A stretch of 64,000 bases of DNA from Sinorhizobium terangae. Its GTDB lineage: Bacteria > Pseudomonadota > Alphaproteobacteria > Rhizobiales > Rhizobiaceae. Positions within the stretch are counted from its first letter, which is position 1. Every line of letters begins with the position of its first letter. The stretch spans positions 124,001-188,000 of the forward strand of contig NZ_WITC01000017.1 of NCBI RefSeq assembly GCF_009601505.1, in the 5' to 3' direction. A program made the position numbers and the translations under genes. This document shows, one piece after another, positions 34,603 to 46,003 of this stretch. The notes under the pieces are model-generated. The model worked only from the letters and a program-made list of their open reading frames with translations, did no database searches and was not told where the DNA came from.

Positions 34603-35369
34603 AGTGTCTGTGCCTCCCGGCCGGCGTTGCGAACAGCCTGACGGCGGAGCGACGTGACCCGGCGACGCCAGATCTCGTTGCGCATCGCCGCAATGTGCAG
34701 CGTGAAGAACAGCAGCGTGAAAGCGACCGCCATAATGAGAAGCGGCCGCAAAAACTCGGGATCGATCGTCGGCCCACCGAAACGCAGAACGCTCGCCGGC
34801 TGATGCAGCGTGTTCCACCATTCGACCGAGAACTTGATGATCGGAATGTTGACGAAGCCGACCAGCACGAGAACGGCGGAGACGCGGGCAGAACGGGCCG
34901 GATCGTCCATGGCGCGGTTGAGCGCAATCAGCCCGAGATACATGAGGAAGAGCACGAAGACCGAGGTGAGCCGCGCATCCCAGACCCACCAGGCTCCCCA
35001 CATCGGCTTGCCCCAGAGCGAACCGGTGACCAGCGCGAGAAAGGTGAAGCAGGCGCCGATCGGCGCGGCCGCCTTGGCGGAAACATCGGCGAGCGGGTGG
35101 CGCCAGACGAGCGTGCCGAGCGCCGAGATCGCCATCACCGTGTAGCACATCATCGACAGCCAGGCGGCCGGCACATGCAGATACATGATGCGCACCGTCT
35201 CGCCCTGCTGGTAGTCACCTTCGGTCGTGAATGAAAGCCAGAGACCGGCGGCGAAGAACAGGGCGGTGGCGGCGGCAAACCAGGGCAGGACACGGTCAGC
35301 CAGCGCCAGAAACCGGGTCGGGTTGGCGAGATCGCTGAATTTGCGGATAGCCAGGCTGTTTTCGCTCAT
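34599..35369 (-). CDS. ccmC: Haem exporter protein CcmC
   Basis: CcmC is an inner-membrane protein that presents haem to CcmE during cytochrome c maturation. The 256-residue protein has six helices and the tryptophan-rich WWD motif WGKPMWGAWWVWDARLTS (about 118-135), flanked by conserved haem-ligand histidines in MYLHVPAAW near 63-71 and WWNTLHQPAS. It is translationally coupled to ccmD. A 180 bp gap with a palindromic repeat separates it from ccmB. Confidence 0.96.
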   Translation of the reverse strand: MSENSLAIRKFSDLANPTRFLALADRVLPWFAAATALFFAAGLWLSFTTEGDYQQGETVRIMYLHVPAAWLSMMCYTVMAISALGTLVWRHPLADVSAKAAAPIGACFTFLALVTGSLWGKPMWGAWWVWDARLTSVFVLFLMYLGLIALNRAMDDPARSARVSAVLVLVGFVNIPIIKFSVEWWNTLHQPASVLRFGGPTIDPEFLRPLLIMAVAFTLLFFTLHIAAMRNEIWRRRVTSLRRQAVRNAGREAQTL

Positions 35370-35409
35370 GACGGCTCTTTAACGCGGAAGCATCCCTTCC
35401 GCAATTGAC

Positions 35410-35511
35410 CTGCAGCGCCGCGCGTCCTTTAGACGCGCAACGGTCGCTGCAGCACCCTGAATGACTGCATGATTTTAGCCTCAGAACGATTTCGATCTAA
35501 GGAATTACGCC
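35410..35511. repeat. Bipartite palindromic repeat copy inside the ccm cluster
   Basis: CTGCAGCGCCGCGCGTCC...GACGCGCAACGGTCGCTGCAG is a near-perfect left half; TGCATGATT...GAACGATTTCGATC...AAGGAATTACG is a degraded right half. It lies between ccmB and ccmC. Confidence 0.8.
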
Positions 35512-35549
35512 GTGATCAATCACGATTGCGTTAGCGCATATCGCACGCC

Positions 35550-36209
35550 TCAATCAGCCGAATGCCTGAGCGCCGCGGCTGCCGCGACGGGACCGATCAC
35601 TGCGAAGAACAGGGTTATCGCCATCAATATCATGAAAGGCGGCAGAAACGGGGCGGGGTCCTCGATCGCCGCATAGACCGCACTGACACCGAAGATCAGC
35701 ACGGGGATGGCAAGCGGCAGGACGAGGATCGAGACGAGCAGCCCGCCCCGCGGCAAGGCGACCGCGACCGCGGCACCGACCGCGCCGATGAAGGTGATCG
35801 CGGGCGTTCCGGCAAGGAGCGTGAGCATGGTCGCACCGATCGCCAACTCGTTCATATTCATGAAAAGGCCGAGCAGCGGCGAGGCGATGACAAGCGGCAG
35901 GCCGGTCGCGGCCCAATGAGCCGCGCACTTGACGAATACGGTCATGAGCAACGGTGTTTCCTGCATCAGCAGGAGATCGAGCGACCCATCCTCGCGCTCC
36001 GCCTGGAAAAGACGGTCGAGGCCGAGCAGTGACGCGAGCAGCGCGCCGATCCAAAGCATCGCCGGACCGATACGCGACAGGAGATTGAGATCCGGCCCGA
36101 CCCCGAAGGGGACGACCGCAACGACGGTCATGAAGAACAGCACGCCGATCATCGCGCCGCCACCGGCGCGCACGGAAAGCTTGAGGTCGCGGAAGAAGAG
36201 GGCGATCAA
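35550..36209 (-). CDS. ccmB: Haem exporter permease CcmB
   Basis: CcmB is the membrane subunit of the CcmAB ATPase that resets the haem chaperone CcmE. The 219-residue protein has six helices and the family features MIALFFRDLKLSVRAGGG at the start, EREDGSLDLLLMQETPLLM near 70-88 and PLVIASPLLGLFMN. Its start overlaps the ccmA stop by four bases. Confidence 0.95.
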   Translation of the reverse strand: MIALFFRDLKLSVRAGGGAMIGVLFFMTVVAVVPFGVGPDLNLLSRIGPAMLWIGALLASLLGLDRLFQAEREDGSLDLLLMQETPLLMTVFVKCAAHWAATGLPLVIASPLLGLFMNMNELAIGATMLTLLAGTPAITFIGAVGAAVAVALPRGGLLVSILVLPLAIPVLIFGVSAVYAAIEDPAPFLPPFMILMAITLFFAVIGPVAAAAALRHSAD

Positions 36210-36829
36210 TGCGTGAACCCCTTCATCTGCAAGCTCTGCGCCGACCCGAACCCAAGAGGCTGATGCGTCGCGGCAATGAGGATACCGCCGCCTTCGAGAT
36301 GCGCCTTCACAAGTCCGGCGAACAACCGGTCCGCCCCCGCATCGAGCGCGGCGGTCGGCTCGTCGAGCAACCAGATCGGCCGGTAGGCGACGAGGAGCTT
36401 GGCCATGGCCATGCGCCGTTGCTGGCCTGCAGAGAGATAGCCGAAGGGCAGGTGCGTGATGCCGGCAAGCCCGACGGCTTCGGCGGCCGCCGCGATGTCG
36501 ACCCCGGACCCTCCTTGCGAATCACCCATGAACCGCTGCCAGAAGGAAAGATTTTCCCGGACGGTCAGTTCCCGCTTCATTGCGTTGCGATGCCCGAGAT
36601 AATGGCTGAGCTCATGGGGATGCGCGAATTCCGCCGGTCCCCCCTCGATTCTGAACGTGCCCGATTCGGCCCGCAAAAGACCTGCGAGCACCCTAAGCAA
36701 GGTCGACTTGCCGGAGCCGTTCGGCCCCGTGATCACAAGGGCCTCTCCCTCTCCGAGAGCAAAGGAAATATCGTTAAAAATCAGGTCCTCGCCGCGCCTC
36801 GCACTCAAACCTTCAGCCAGCAGGCGCAT
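36206..36829 (-). CDS. ccmA: Haem exporter ATP-binding protein CcmA
   Basis: CcmA powers the CcmABCD complex. The 207-residue ABC ATPase has Walker A ITGPNGSGKSTLLR near 33-46, the signature YLSAGQQRRMAMAKLL near 130-145, Walker B IWLLDEPTAALDAGA near 151-165 and the switch histidine in ATHQPLG. It is the first gene of the ccmAB pair. The 270 bp gap to acnA must hold divergent promoters, and I see no other gene in it. Confidence 0.96.
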   Translation of the reverse strand: MRLLAEGLSARRGEDLIFNDISFALGEGEALVITGPNGSGKSTLLRVLAGLLRAESGTFRIEGGPAEFAHPHELSHYLGHRNAMKRELTVRENLSFWQRFMGDSQGGSGVDIAAAAEAVGLAGITHLPFGYLSAGQQRRMAMAKLLVAYRPIWLLDEPTAALDAGADRLFAGLVKAHLEGGGILIAATHQPLGFGSAQSLQMKGFTH

Positions 36830-37099
36830 GTATTTTCAGCTTCCCTTGACGCTCGTTGCCGCACAGCAAAAAAAGTTCCGATTGAACCTTGGTTGGTCTG
36901 GCACCATCTGGAGAAATTATCTATAACGCGGCCAACACGCCAGCGGTCGGCGTGAATATCATCCAAGCGCCGAACATGGAATGACATTCCACGTACGGAC
37001 AGCGGAAATGGCCGCACCCGCATCCCATTTCGCGCTTCACAGGCGCTCGGGCGTTCGTACGTCAGCTTTTGGCGATCAGACGGAACGGGGTATTATCCA

Positions 37100-39790
<2,691 letters not shown>

Positions 39791-39817
39791 GCCTGCTGAC
39801 GTTTTCACGGCTTGAGA

Positions 39818-39848
39818 GCCGGGGCATCGAATGGTGCCCCGGCTTTTT
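39818..39848 (+). terminator. Terminator of acnA
   Basis: GCCGGGGCA (39818-39826) and TGCCCCGGC (39835-39843) form a perfect 9 bp stem, followed by five T. It starts 28 nt after the acnA stop codon. Confidence 0.92.
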
Positions 39849-39964
39849 CACGTCCCCGTATCGATAAGCGGTGAAATGCTCACTCCAACGTGACTTTCCG
39901 TTGAAGAATGGCCGTCGTATGTATGAACTCCAGCATTCGAGCCTGCCTATAAAAAAGTGACGCC

Positions 39965-40738
39965 ATGACATTCGCCTATAACACAACCATCCGGCGTCTC
40001 GCCCTGACGATAGGCTTTCTGGGGGCAGGCTGCGGAGCGGTTGCGGCGGATGACGGAAAAACAGTCAAGGGCGTGGTCGAACTCTTCACCAGCCAGGGCT
40101 GCTCCTCCTGCCCGCCGGCGGACGCGGCGCTCAAGAAGCTGGTCGACGAGGGCGACGTCGTCGCGCTCGCCTATCACGTCGACTACTGGAACTATCTCGG
40201 CTGGGCGGACACGCTCGCTTCCAAGGAAAATACCGAACGGCAATATGCCTATGCGCGCATGCTCGGCCGCAACGGCGTCTATACGCCGCAAGCGGTCCTC
40301 AACGGGCGCGATCATCTCAACGGCGCCAACCTGCAGGCGATCAGGAGTCGGCTCGACGCAATGAACACGGAGGGCCGGGGACTGGCCGTTCCGGTGCAGG
40401 CGGCGATTGGCGACGGTGGAATCTCGATCAAGGTCGGGGCCGGCGAAGGCAAGGCAAATGTCGTCGTCGTCTATTTCGAGCGGGCCAAGGTGGTCGATGT
40501 CGAGAAGGGCGAAAACAGCGGCAAGCAGATCGCCTATTGGCATGCCGTGCGCGACATCCAGACGATCGGCATGTGGGATGGCAAGCCGGCCGAATTCACC
40601 TTGCCCGCCTCCGTCCTGATCGAGGGAAAGGGCAACAGTGGCTGCGCCGTCCTGCTGCAATCGATGAAGGACGCGGAAACGCCGGGGGCCATTGTCGGAG
40701 CGGCAGCTGTTCTTGCCGGCCCGCAGGGCAAGCTTTGA
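39965..40738 (+). CDS. DUF1223 secreted thioredoxin-like protein
   Basis: This 257-residue protein has a signal peptide (residues 1-28, ending AVAADDG) and the DUF1223 signature VELFTSQGCSSCPPADAALKKL (about 38-59) with a CSSC redox pair, then VALAYHVDYWNYLGWADT. The family looks like periplasmic thioredoxin-fold proteins of unknown role. It follows acnA in the same direction but after a terminator, so it likely has its own promoter. Confidence 0.87.
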   Translation: MTFAYNTTIRRLALTIGFLGAGCGAVAADDGKTVKGVVELFTSQGCSSCPPADAALKKLVDEGDVVALAYHVDYWNYLGWADTLASKENTERQYAYARMLGRNGVYTPQAVLNGRDHLNGANLQAIRSRLDAMNTEGRGLAVPVQAAIGDGGISIKVGAGEGKANVVVVYFERAKVVDVEKGENSGKQIAYWHAVRDIQTIGMWDGKPAEFTLPASVLIEGKGNSGCAVLLQSMKDAETPGAIVGAAAVLAGPQGKL

Positions 40739-41070
40739 ACCCGGTGATTTCCGACACAGGGGATTTTCTGAGAAGGGGGTGGTTCGGCCCGGCAGCATCG
40801 AGGGGCTGGGGCTGAGGGTTCGAAGTTACCGGACCGAACCGGTCATGTCTGCGTTCGTAATCTCCCGCAGCATGACGACCTGTCCGGACATACGGTGGCA
40901 ACGACTCTGTCCGGCAGCGGTGGAAGTCTTGCCGTGAATTGGGGCGCCGATTTGACTGAATTGCGGCAAGGACAAGAATTGCCGGCATTGTTCACCGGCT
41001 TCCGACTTGCTTTTCCGCTCGTGTCAGGCACACTGTCGTAGTCCTGTCACATCAGAAGGCCGAAATACTG
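40739..41070. other. Gap between the DUF1223 and DUF2794 genes
   Basis: I see no gene in these 332 bases. A short inverted repeat ACCGG...CCGGT (about 40829-40844) has no T run. CTTGCT-N17-CACACT near 41005-41035 could be a weak promoter for the next gene. Confidence 0.4.
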
Positions 41071-41472
41071 ATGACTGATCAACCGGATTTACCGGAAGGC
41101 GAGACGCGTCGCCAGGGCCAGGCCACGTCGCAAGTGGTCGACTTTCACGAATACAAGAGCGCCAGGAATCCCCCACCCGTTACATTTCATCGCCGCGAGC
41201 TGGACCAGATTTTGCGGGTCTATGGCCGTATGGTCGGCGAGGGCGAATGGCGCGACTATGCGATCGACCACACGAAGGATCGAGCCGTTTTCTCCGTGTT
41301 CAAGCGATCGGGGGAGACACCGCTCTACCGGATCGAGAAAAACCCGAAGCTTGCGGCAAAGCAGGGCGCCTACAGCGTGCTCAATGCCCATGGCACGATC
41401 CTGAAGCGCGGCCATGAGCTTGCCCTGGTGCTCAAGGTGTTCGACAAGGTCCTGAAACTCGTCGAGACCTGA
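41071..41472 (+). CDS. DUF2794 domain protein
   Basis: This soluble 133-residue protein matches the alphaproteobacterial DUF2794 family: VTFHRRELDQILRVYGRMV (about 37-55), WRDYAIDHTKDRAVFSVFKR and PLYRIEKNPKLAAKQGAYSV. The function is unknown. It has no signal peptide or membrane segment and stands alone between repeats. Confidence 0.87.
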   Translation: MTDQPDLPEGETRRQGQATSQVVDFHEYKSARNPPPVTFHRRELDQILRVYGRMVGEGEWRDYAIDHTKDRAVFSVFKRSGETPLYRIEKNPKLAAKQGAYSVLNAHGTILKRGHELALVLKVFDKVLKLVET

Positions 41473-41494
41473 CGCGATATCTCCTGTGGAATTG

Positions 41495-41586
41495 CCCCTC
41501 ATCCGCCTGCCGGCGCCTTCCCCCGCAGGCGGGTCGAAGGCCTTTGTGCGCCTCAAGTTCGCTCTTCTTGCGAACGGGAAGAGGTG
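41495..41586. repeat. Degraded RIME1-like repeat
   Basis: CCCCTCATCCGCCTGCCGGCGCC and CCCCGCAGGCGGGTCGAAGG are recognisable, but the right half is diverged. With the repeat at 41689 it takes up most of the 307 bp gap between the DUF2794 gene and the GNAT gene. Confidence 0.65.
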
Positions 41587-41688
41587 CAAGCCCGCCACCC
41601 AAAGCCGACCTGACTTAACGCATGTCATCCAAAAGTGTGCAGCGGTTTTGGGACAACGACATGCATAGGAGCGATGACCCGACGCGAC

Positions 41689-41781
41689 TTACAGCGCCGT
41701 GCATCCTTTAGGACGCACAAAGGACGCTGTAACTCTTTGATTCCACGCATCGTGCCTTCCGAAAATCGGGTCCGATGCGCT
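41689..41781. repeat. Bipartite palindromic repeat copy next to the GNAT gene
   Basis: TTACAGCGCCGTGCATCC...GGACGCACAAAGGACGCTGTAA is the left half; ACGCATCGTGCC...TCCGATGCG is a diverged right half. The end touches the stop codon of the GNAT gene. Confidence 0.7.
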
Positions 41782-42340
41782 AGGTCCGGTAGAGCGTATC
41801 GGGGTAGGCGCCCTCGTCCGGGTCCGAAGCCGCTCCGTCTCCGAGCGCGAGCTGCATGATCGCCGTGTCGAGCCAGCGCCCGTGCTTGAAACCGGTCGCC
41901 TTCATGAACCCCTGATGCTCGAAGCCGAGAGCGCGATGCAATGCAATCGATGACGGATGCGCGCCGCCGATCACCGCGACCATCTGGCGGAAGCCAAGCG
42001 CGGTGCACCGTTTGACCAGCTCCGCCAGCAACGCCCTGCCCACGCCTTTGCCCCGGGCCTCCGGCGCAAGATAGATGGAATCCTCCACCAGGAAGCGATA
42101 GGCCGTCCGCGTGCGGAATGCGGAAGCGTAGGCGTAACCGATGATCGCTCTGCCGTAGTCCTCCTGTGCCACGATGTAGGGATAGCCGTTGCCGGTTATC
42201 GTCGAAAAGCGCAGCGCCATCTCCGCCTCGGAGGGCGGTGTTATCTCGTAGGTCGCCACGCCGTTCAGAACGGACTCGCGGTAGATTTCGGTAATTGCGG
42301 GAAGATCGGCAGCGACGGCGTCGCGGAGAGTGACAGACAT
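41780..42340 (-). CDS. GNAT-family N-acetyltransferase (phosphinothricin acetyltransferase-like)
   Basis: This 186-residue GNAT enzyme resembles the Pat/Bar/YncA branch, which acetylates methionine sulfone/sulfoximine and phosphinothricin-like amines. Motifs: LRDAVAADLPAITEIYRESVLNG (4-26), FRTRTAYRFLVEDSIYLAP (about 77-95), and acetyl-CoA loop RGKGVGRALLAEL near 98-110. The ATG at 42340 (MSVTLRDAV) is favoured over an in-frame ATG at 42379. The natural substrate is unknown. Confidence 0.87.
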   Translation of the reverse strand: MSVTLRDAVAADLPAITEIYRESVLNGVATYEITPPSEAEMALRFSTITGNGYPYIVAQEDYGRAIIGYAYASAFRTRTAYRFLVEDSIYLAPEARGKGVGRALLAELVKRCTALGFRQMVAVIGGAHPSSIALHRALGFEHQGFMKATGFKHGRWLDTAIMQLALGDGAASDPDEGAYPDTLYRT

Positions 42341-42407
42341 GGGACTTCGTGATGTTGGCTGATCCCGATCAAATCGCATGGATCGGACGGCGCGATCAAG
42401 GCCGCTC

Positions 42408-42450
42408 TACTTTACGGCGCCGCGCATCCAATCGGACGCACGACGACGCG
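42408..42450. repeat. Half copy of the bipartite palindrome
   Basis: CTCTACTTTACGGCGCCGCGCATCC...GGACGCACGACGACGCG is like the left half of the elements at 41689 and 12500. The right half is missing. Confidence 0.5.
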
Positions 42451-42455
42451 ACAAC

Positions 42456-42482
42456 AAAAAAGGCGGCCGAAGCCGCCTTTTC
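42456..42482 (-). terminator. Terminator of the BI-1 gene
   Basis: On the reverse strand AGGCGGC, TTCG and GCCGCCT form a tetraloop hairpin followed by six T. It begins 22 nt after the stop codon. T's on the other side could make it bidirectional. Confidence 0.88.
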
Positions 42483-42499
42483 TGTAAATGCGCGTCTGA

Positions 42500-43237
42500 C
42501 TACTCGTTCCTGTTGCCCAGGAACTGCAGCAGGAACATGAACAGGTTGATGAAATCGAGATAGAGCGTCAGCGCGCCCATGATGGCCTTGCGGCCAGCAA
42601 CCGCGACGTCATCGGCCTCGTAGTACATTTCCTTGATCTTCTGCGTGTCGTAGGCGGTCAGGCCGGCGAAGACCAGCACACCGATGACCGAGATCGCGAA
42701 TGCGAGCGCCGAAGACGCCAGGAAGATGTTCACGATCGACGCAATGATCAGGCCGAAGAGGCCCATGATCAGGAACGTGCCGAAGCCCGACAGATCTTTC
42801 TTCGTCGTGTAGCCGTAAAGCGACAGGGCGCCGAAGGAGGCGGCCGTGACGAAGAACGTCTGCACGATGCTCTGGCCGGTGAAGACCAGGAAGATCGAGG
42901 ACAGCGAAACCCCCATCAAGGCGGCGTAGATCCAGAACGTCGTCTGCGCTGCGGAGACGCTCATCGAATTGATGCGGAAGCTCATGAAGAAGACCAGCGC
43001 CAGCGGCGCCAGCATTACGACCCACTTCAAGGGCGAAGCGTAGATGAGCTGGGCGAATGCCGGATTGGAGACGGCAAGCGCATAGGTTCCGTAAGCTGCT
43101 ACACCTGTGATCGCCAGCCCGAGAGCCATCAGGTTGTAGACCTTCAGCATGTAAGCGCGAAGGCCTTCGTCGATCACGGCACCCGCCTGAGCGCCGGCGG
43201 GCGACATTCGGGTTTGGTAGTTTCTCAGATCAGCCAT
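42500..43237 (-). CDS. BAX inhibitor-1 (YccA/YbhL) family membrane protein
   Basis: This 245-residue protein has seven membrane helices and the BI-1 pattern: LRAYMLKVYNLMALGLAITG (about 26-45), SFGALSLYGYTTKKDLSG and the C-terminal AYDTQKIKEMYYEADD with the family's conserved acidic residues. Family members are pH-dependent calcium leak channels or quality-control partners of FtsH. GAGGAAACA lies just before the ATG at 43237. A ybhL-type RNA element precedes it. Confidence 0.93.
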   Translation of the reverse strand: MADLRNYQTRMSPAGAQAGAVIDEGLRAYMLKVYNLMALGLAITGVAAYGTYALAVSNPAFAQLIYASPLKWVVMLAPLALVFFMSFRINSMSVSAAQTTFWIYAALMGVSLSSIFLVFTGQSIVQTFFVTAASFGALSLYGYTTKKDLSGFGTFLIMGLFGLIIASIVNIFLASSALAFAISVIGVLVFAGLTAYDTQKIKEMYYEADDVAVAGRKAIMGALTLYLDFINLFMFLLQFLGNRNE

Positions 43238-43251
43238 TGTTTCCTCATTTA

Positions 43252-43323
43252 AGCCCCGGTTGGAGTGACGGTGTCGGGCGGTAAGTGCTTGTCCTTCAAG
43301 CGCCCAGGCGCCGCTGCGGGGCT
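43252..43323 (-). promoter_or_regulatory. ybhL RNA motif (leader of the BI-1 gene)
   Basis: On the reverse strand AGCCCCG (43323-43317) and CGGGGCT (43258-43252) enclose the hairpin GCTTGAAGGACAAGC and a conserved-looking CCGCCCGACACCGT stretch. The closing stem ends 14 nt before the ATG, next to the ribosome site. The ybhL motif is a known structured RNA upstream of ybhL genes in rhizobia; its ligand is unknown. Confidence 0.75.
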
Positions 43324-43447
43324 CCAGCATGCCTGTGGACAAATATGATGTTGAAACGGATCACGCACAAGACCCGCAAGAGCCGGAATCGCGCAAAGCC
43401 GGGGCCTGAGCCATCAAACAAGGGTGATTTACGGTTAATTTCGGCGC

Positions 43448-46003
43448 TCACAATTCACGCAGCACCGGAGCGGCCTTCTGGCCGAGAATGCGCCAGGTTC
43501 CGGCAAGACCGATGCCGACGGTCATGACAAGCGCGATCACGATTGTGGCGACCGCGACATCCGGGAGGAAATCGGACGGCAGCGTCATCACGCGGCTGAC
43601 GACGAACCAGGCGGAAACGCCCCCGGCAAACAGCGCGAACACGGCGGTTGCGAAGCCGAGAATGATGTATTCGTAGCTGAAGGCGCGGATCAGCGTGCCG
43701 CGCGTGGCGCCCAGCGTCTTCAACACCACCGCATCGTGAATGCGCGCCCGATTGCCGGCGGCGAGCGCCCCCGCAAGAACGAGAACCGATGCGATAAGGG
43801 CGACGGCGGCGGCGGCGCGGATGGCCGTGGCAAGCTGTGCGAGAAGCGTGTTGACGATATCGAGAGCATCCTTGACGCGCACACTGGTGATCGTGGGATA
43901 GGTATTGGTGACCGACTTCAAGACCGCCGCTTCCTCCTTGGCCGTGGCATCCGGATCGATGACGGTTGCGAGCCAGGCGTGCGGCGCACCGGCAAAGGTG
44001 TTGGGCGAAAAGACCATGACGAAGTTGATCGACAAGGATTCCCATTCGACATTGCGGAAATTGGCGATCTTCGCGGTGATGTTGCGGCCGAGCACGTTGA
44101 CGGTCACCGCGTCGCCGAGTTTCAGGCCGAGTTCGCGGGCCTCCTCCGCCGAGAAAGAGACCAGCGGCTCCCCCTGGTAGTCCTCGGGCCACCAGGTACC
44201 TTCGGTCAGCGTCGAGTTCTCCGGCCGATTTTTGGCATAGGTGATGCCACGGTCCCCGCGCAGCACCCATTGCCCGCCGGGCGGTACGTTGCGGCTGTTC
44301 ACGTCCTCGCCGTTGAACGCCACGATGCGCCCGCGCAGCATCGGCACCTCGACGACCTTGCCCTCCGGCATCGCCTGCGCAAGCAGCGACCGGAACCCCT
44401 CGATCTCGCTGCCCTGGATGTCGACGAAGAAGAAGTTGGGCGCGCGCTCGGCCATGTCGCCGGTGAGTTCGCGCCGGAGATTGCCGTCGATCAGCGCCAG
44501 CGTCACCAGCAGGGCGAGACCGAGACCCAGCGACAGCACCACCGACGGGGTCAGGGCGCCGGGGCGATGGATATTGCCGATCGCCAATCTCAGCGCCGGC
44601 GAATTCACCCGCGGGCTGCGCCGCGCCAGCCAGGAAATGAGCCACGACACGCCCCTGAGCAGGATGAAGGCAAAGGCGATTGCGCCGAGGAAGATCAGCG
44701 AAATGCTGCGATCATAGGCCGTCCAGACGGCAAGTCCGGCGAGCGCGGCAAGACAGGCGAGAGCCCCTGCGAGATAGGGCCAGGCCGGAAAGCCGGTCGG
44801 TTCGAAACCCTGTTGCCGGAAGAGCGCCGTTGGCGGCACCCGGCGCGCGCGGCCGAGCGGCAGGATGGCGAAGGCGAGCGCCGTCAGCAGGCCGAAAAGC
44901 GCCGCGAGGCCGAGCGCCGACGGGTAGAGCTGGAACGACGTCGGAACGGGCAGCACATCGGCAAGGAACTGGGCCGCGATGAAGGGGATCAGCGCGCCGA
45001 AAACGAGGCCGATGCCAATACCGATCAGCGCAATCATCAGGATCTGCGCAAGGTAGACCATGGCGACCAGTGACGCCGGGGCGCCGAGGCATTTGAAGGT
45101 CGCGATGACGCTGCGCTTTCCATCGAGATAGGCGCGCACGGCATTGGCGACGCCCACGCCCCCGACGATCAGCGCCGTCAGGCCGACGAGGGTCAGGAAC
45201 TGCGAGAAACGCGTGATATTGGCGTTGAGCGACGGGGTGGCATTGCCGCTCGTCCGGATCGACCAGCCGGCCGACGGGAATCGCTTCTCGGCCTCGGCGC
45301 GAACGGACGCGACGCGCTGAGGATCGGCAAGCTTCACCTTGTAGCCGTGCTCGACGAGGCTGCCGGTCTGTACGAGCCCCGAGGCAGAAAGCGCGTCGGC
45401 CGAGACCATCAGCCGCGGCGCGAAACCGAACCCGTCGGAAAGCGCGTCCGGTTCCCGCACGATCGTTGCGCTGATCCGAACGCGGGCATTGCCGATCAGG
45501 ATTTCATCGCCGAGGCTGATGCCCAGACGCTCGAGCAGCAGCGGCGCGGCGATCGCGCCGAACACCTCTCCCTGTTTGGACAGGAGTTCGGCGAGCGGCC
45601 TTGCCGGTTCACTCTCAAGAGTGCCGTAGAGCGGGTAAGCACCGTCGACGGCCTTCAGTTCGACCAGCGCCTGGTTGGATCCATCGGGGAGGCGCGCCAT
45701 GGAACGCAGACCCGAGGAAGCGGAAACGCTGCCGAGACTGTCGAGAAAGGCCTGCTCCTCGGCTGTCGCCACACGATTGTTGAGTTCGAAGCGAATATCG
45801 CCGGCAAGGAGCTCTTGGCCCTGCGACGCGATCGTCGCGCTGATCGACTGTGAAAGCGAATTGACGCCGGCGATCGCCGCGGTGCCGAGCGCGATGCAGG
45901 CAAGGAAGATGTAGAAGCCCTTGAGGCCGCCGCGCATTTCGCGCAGCGCCAGTCTGAGGGCGAGAAACGGGCGAAAGCGGTTGATGGCGCCCGTCTCGCT
46001 CAT
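43448..46003 (-). CDS. ABC exporter permease, FtsX-like (YbbP type)
   Basis: This 851-residue inner-membrane protein has the double FtsX layout: a first helix near 22-44 (LKGFYIFLACIALGTAAIAG), a large periplasmic domain, three helices around 260-390, another FtsX domain after a second periplasmic domain, and three C-terminal helices. It matches the YbbP family that works with YbbA and is encoded with TesA. The ATG at 46003 overlaps the ATPase stop codon. The function is unknown; lipid or lipoprotein handling is a guess. Confidence 0.9.
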   Translation of the reverse strand: MSETGAINRFRPFLALRLALREMRGGLKGFYIFLACIALGTAAIAGVNSLSQSISATIASQGQELLAGDIRFELNNRVATAEEQAFLDSLGSVSASSGLRSMARLPDGSNQALVELKAVDGAYPLYGTLESEPARPLAELLSKQGEVFGAIAAPLLLERLGISLGDEILIGNARVRISATIVREPDALSDGFGFAPRLMVSADALSASGLVQTGSLVEHGYKVKLADPQRVASVRAEAEKRFPSAGWSIRTSGNATPSLNANITRFSQFLTLVGLTALIVGGVGVANAVRAYLDGKRSVIATFKCLGAPASLVAMVYLAQILMIALIGIGIGLVFGALIPFIAAQFLADVLPVPTSFQLYPSALGLAALFGLLTALAFAILPLGRARRVPPTALFRQQGFEPTGFPAWPYLAGALACLAALAGLAVWTAYDRSISLIFLGAIAFAFILLRGVSWLISWLARRSPRVNSPALRLAIGNIHRPGALTPSVVLSLGLGLALLVTLALIDGNLRRELTGDMAERAPNFFFVDIQGSEIEGFRSLLAQAMPEGKVVEVPMLRGRIVAFNGEDVNSRNVPPGGQWVLRGDRGITYAKNRPENSTLTEGTWWPEDYQGEPLVSFSAEEARELGLKLGDAVTVNVLGRNITAKIANFRNVEWESLSINFVMVFSPNTFAGAPHAWLATVIDPDATAKEEAAVLKSVTNTYPTITSVRVKDALDIVNTLLAQLATAIRAAAAVALIASVLVLAGALAAGNRARIHDAVVLKTLGATRGTLIRAFSYEYIILGFATAVFALFAGGVSAWFVVSRVMTLPSDFLPDVAVATIVIALVMTVGIGLAGTWRILGQKAAPVLREL

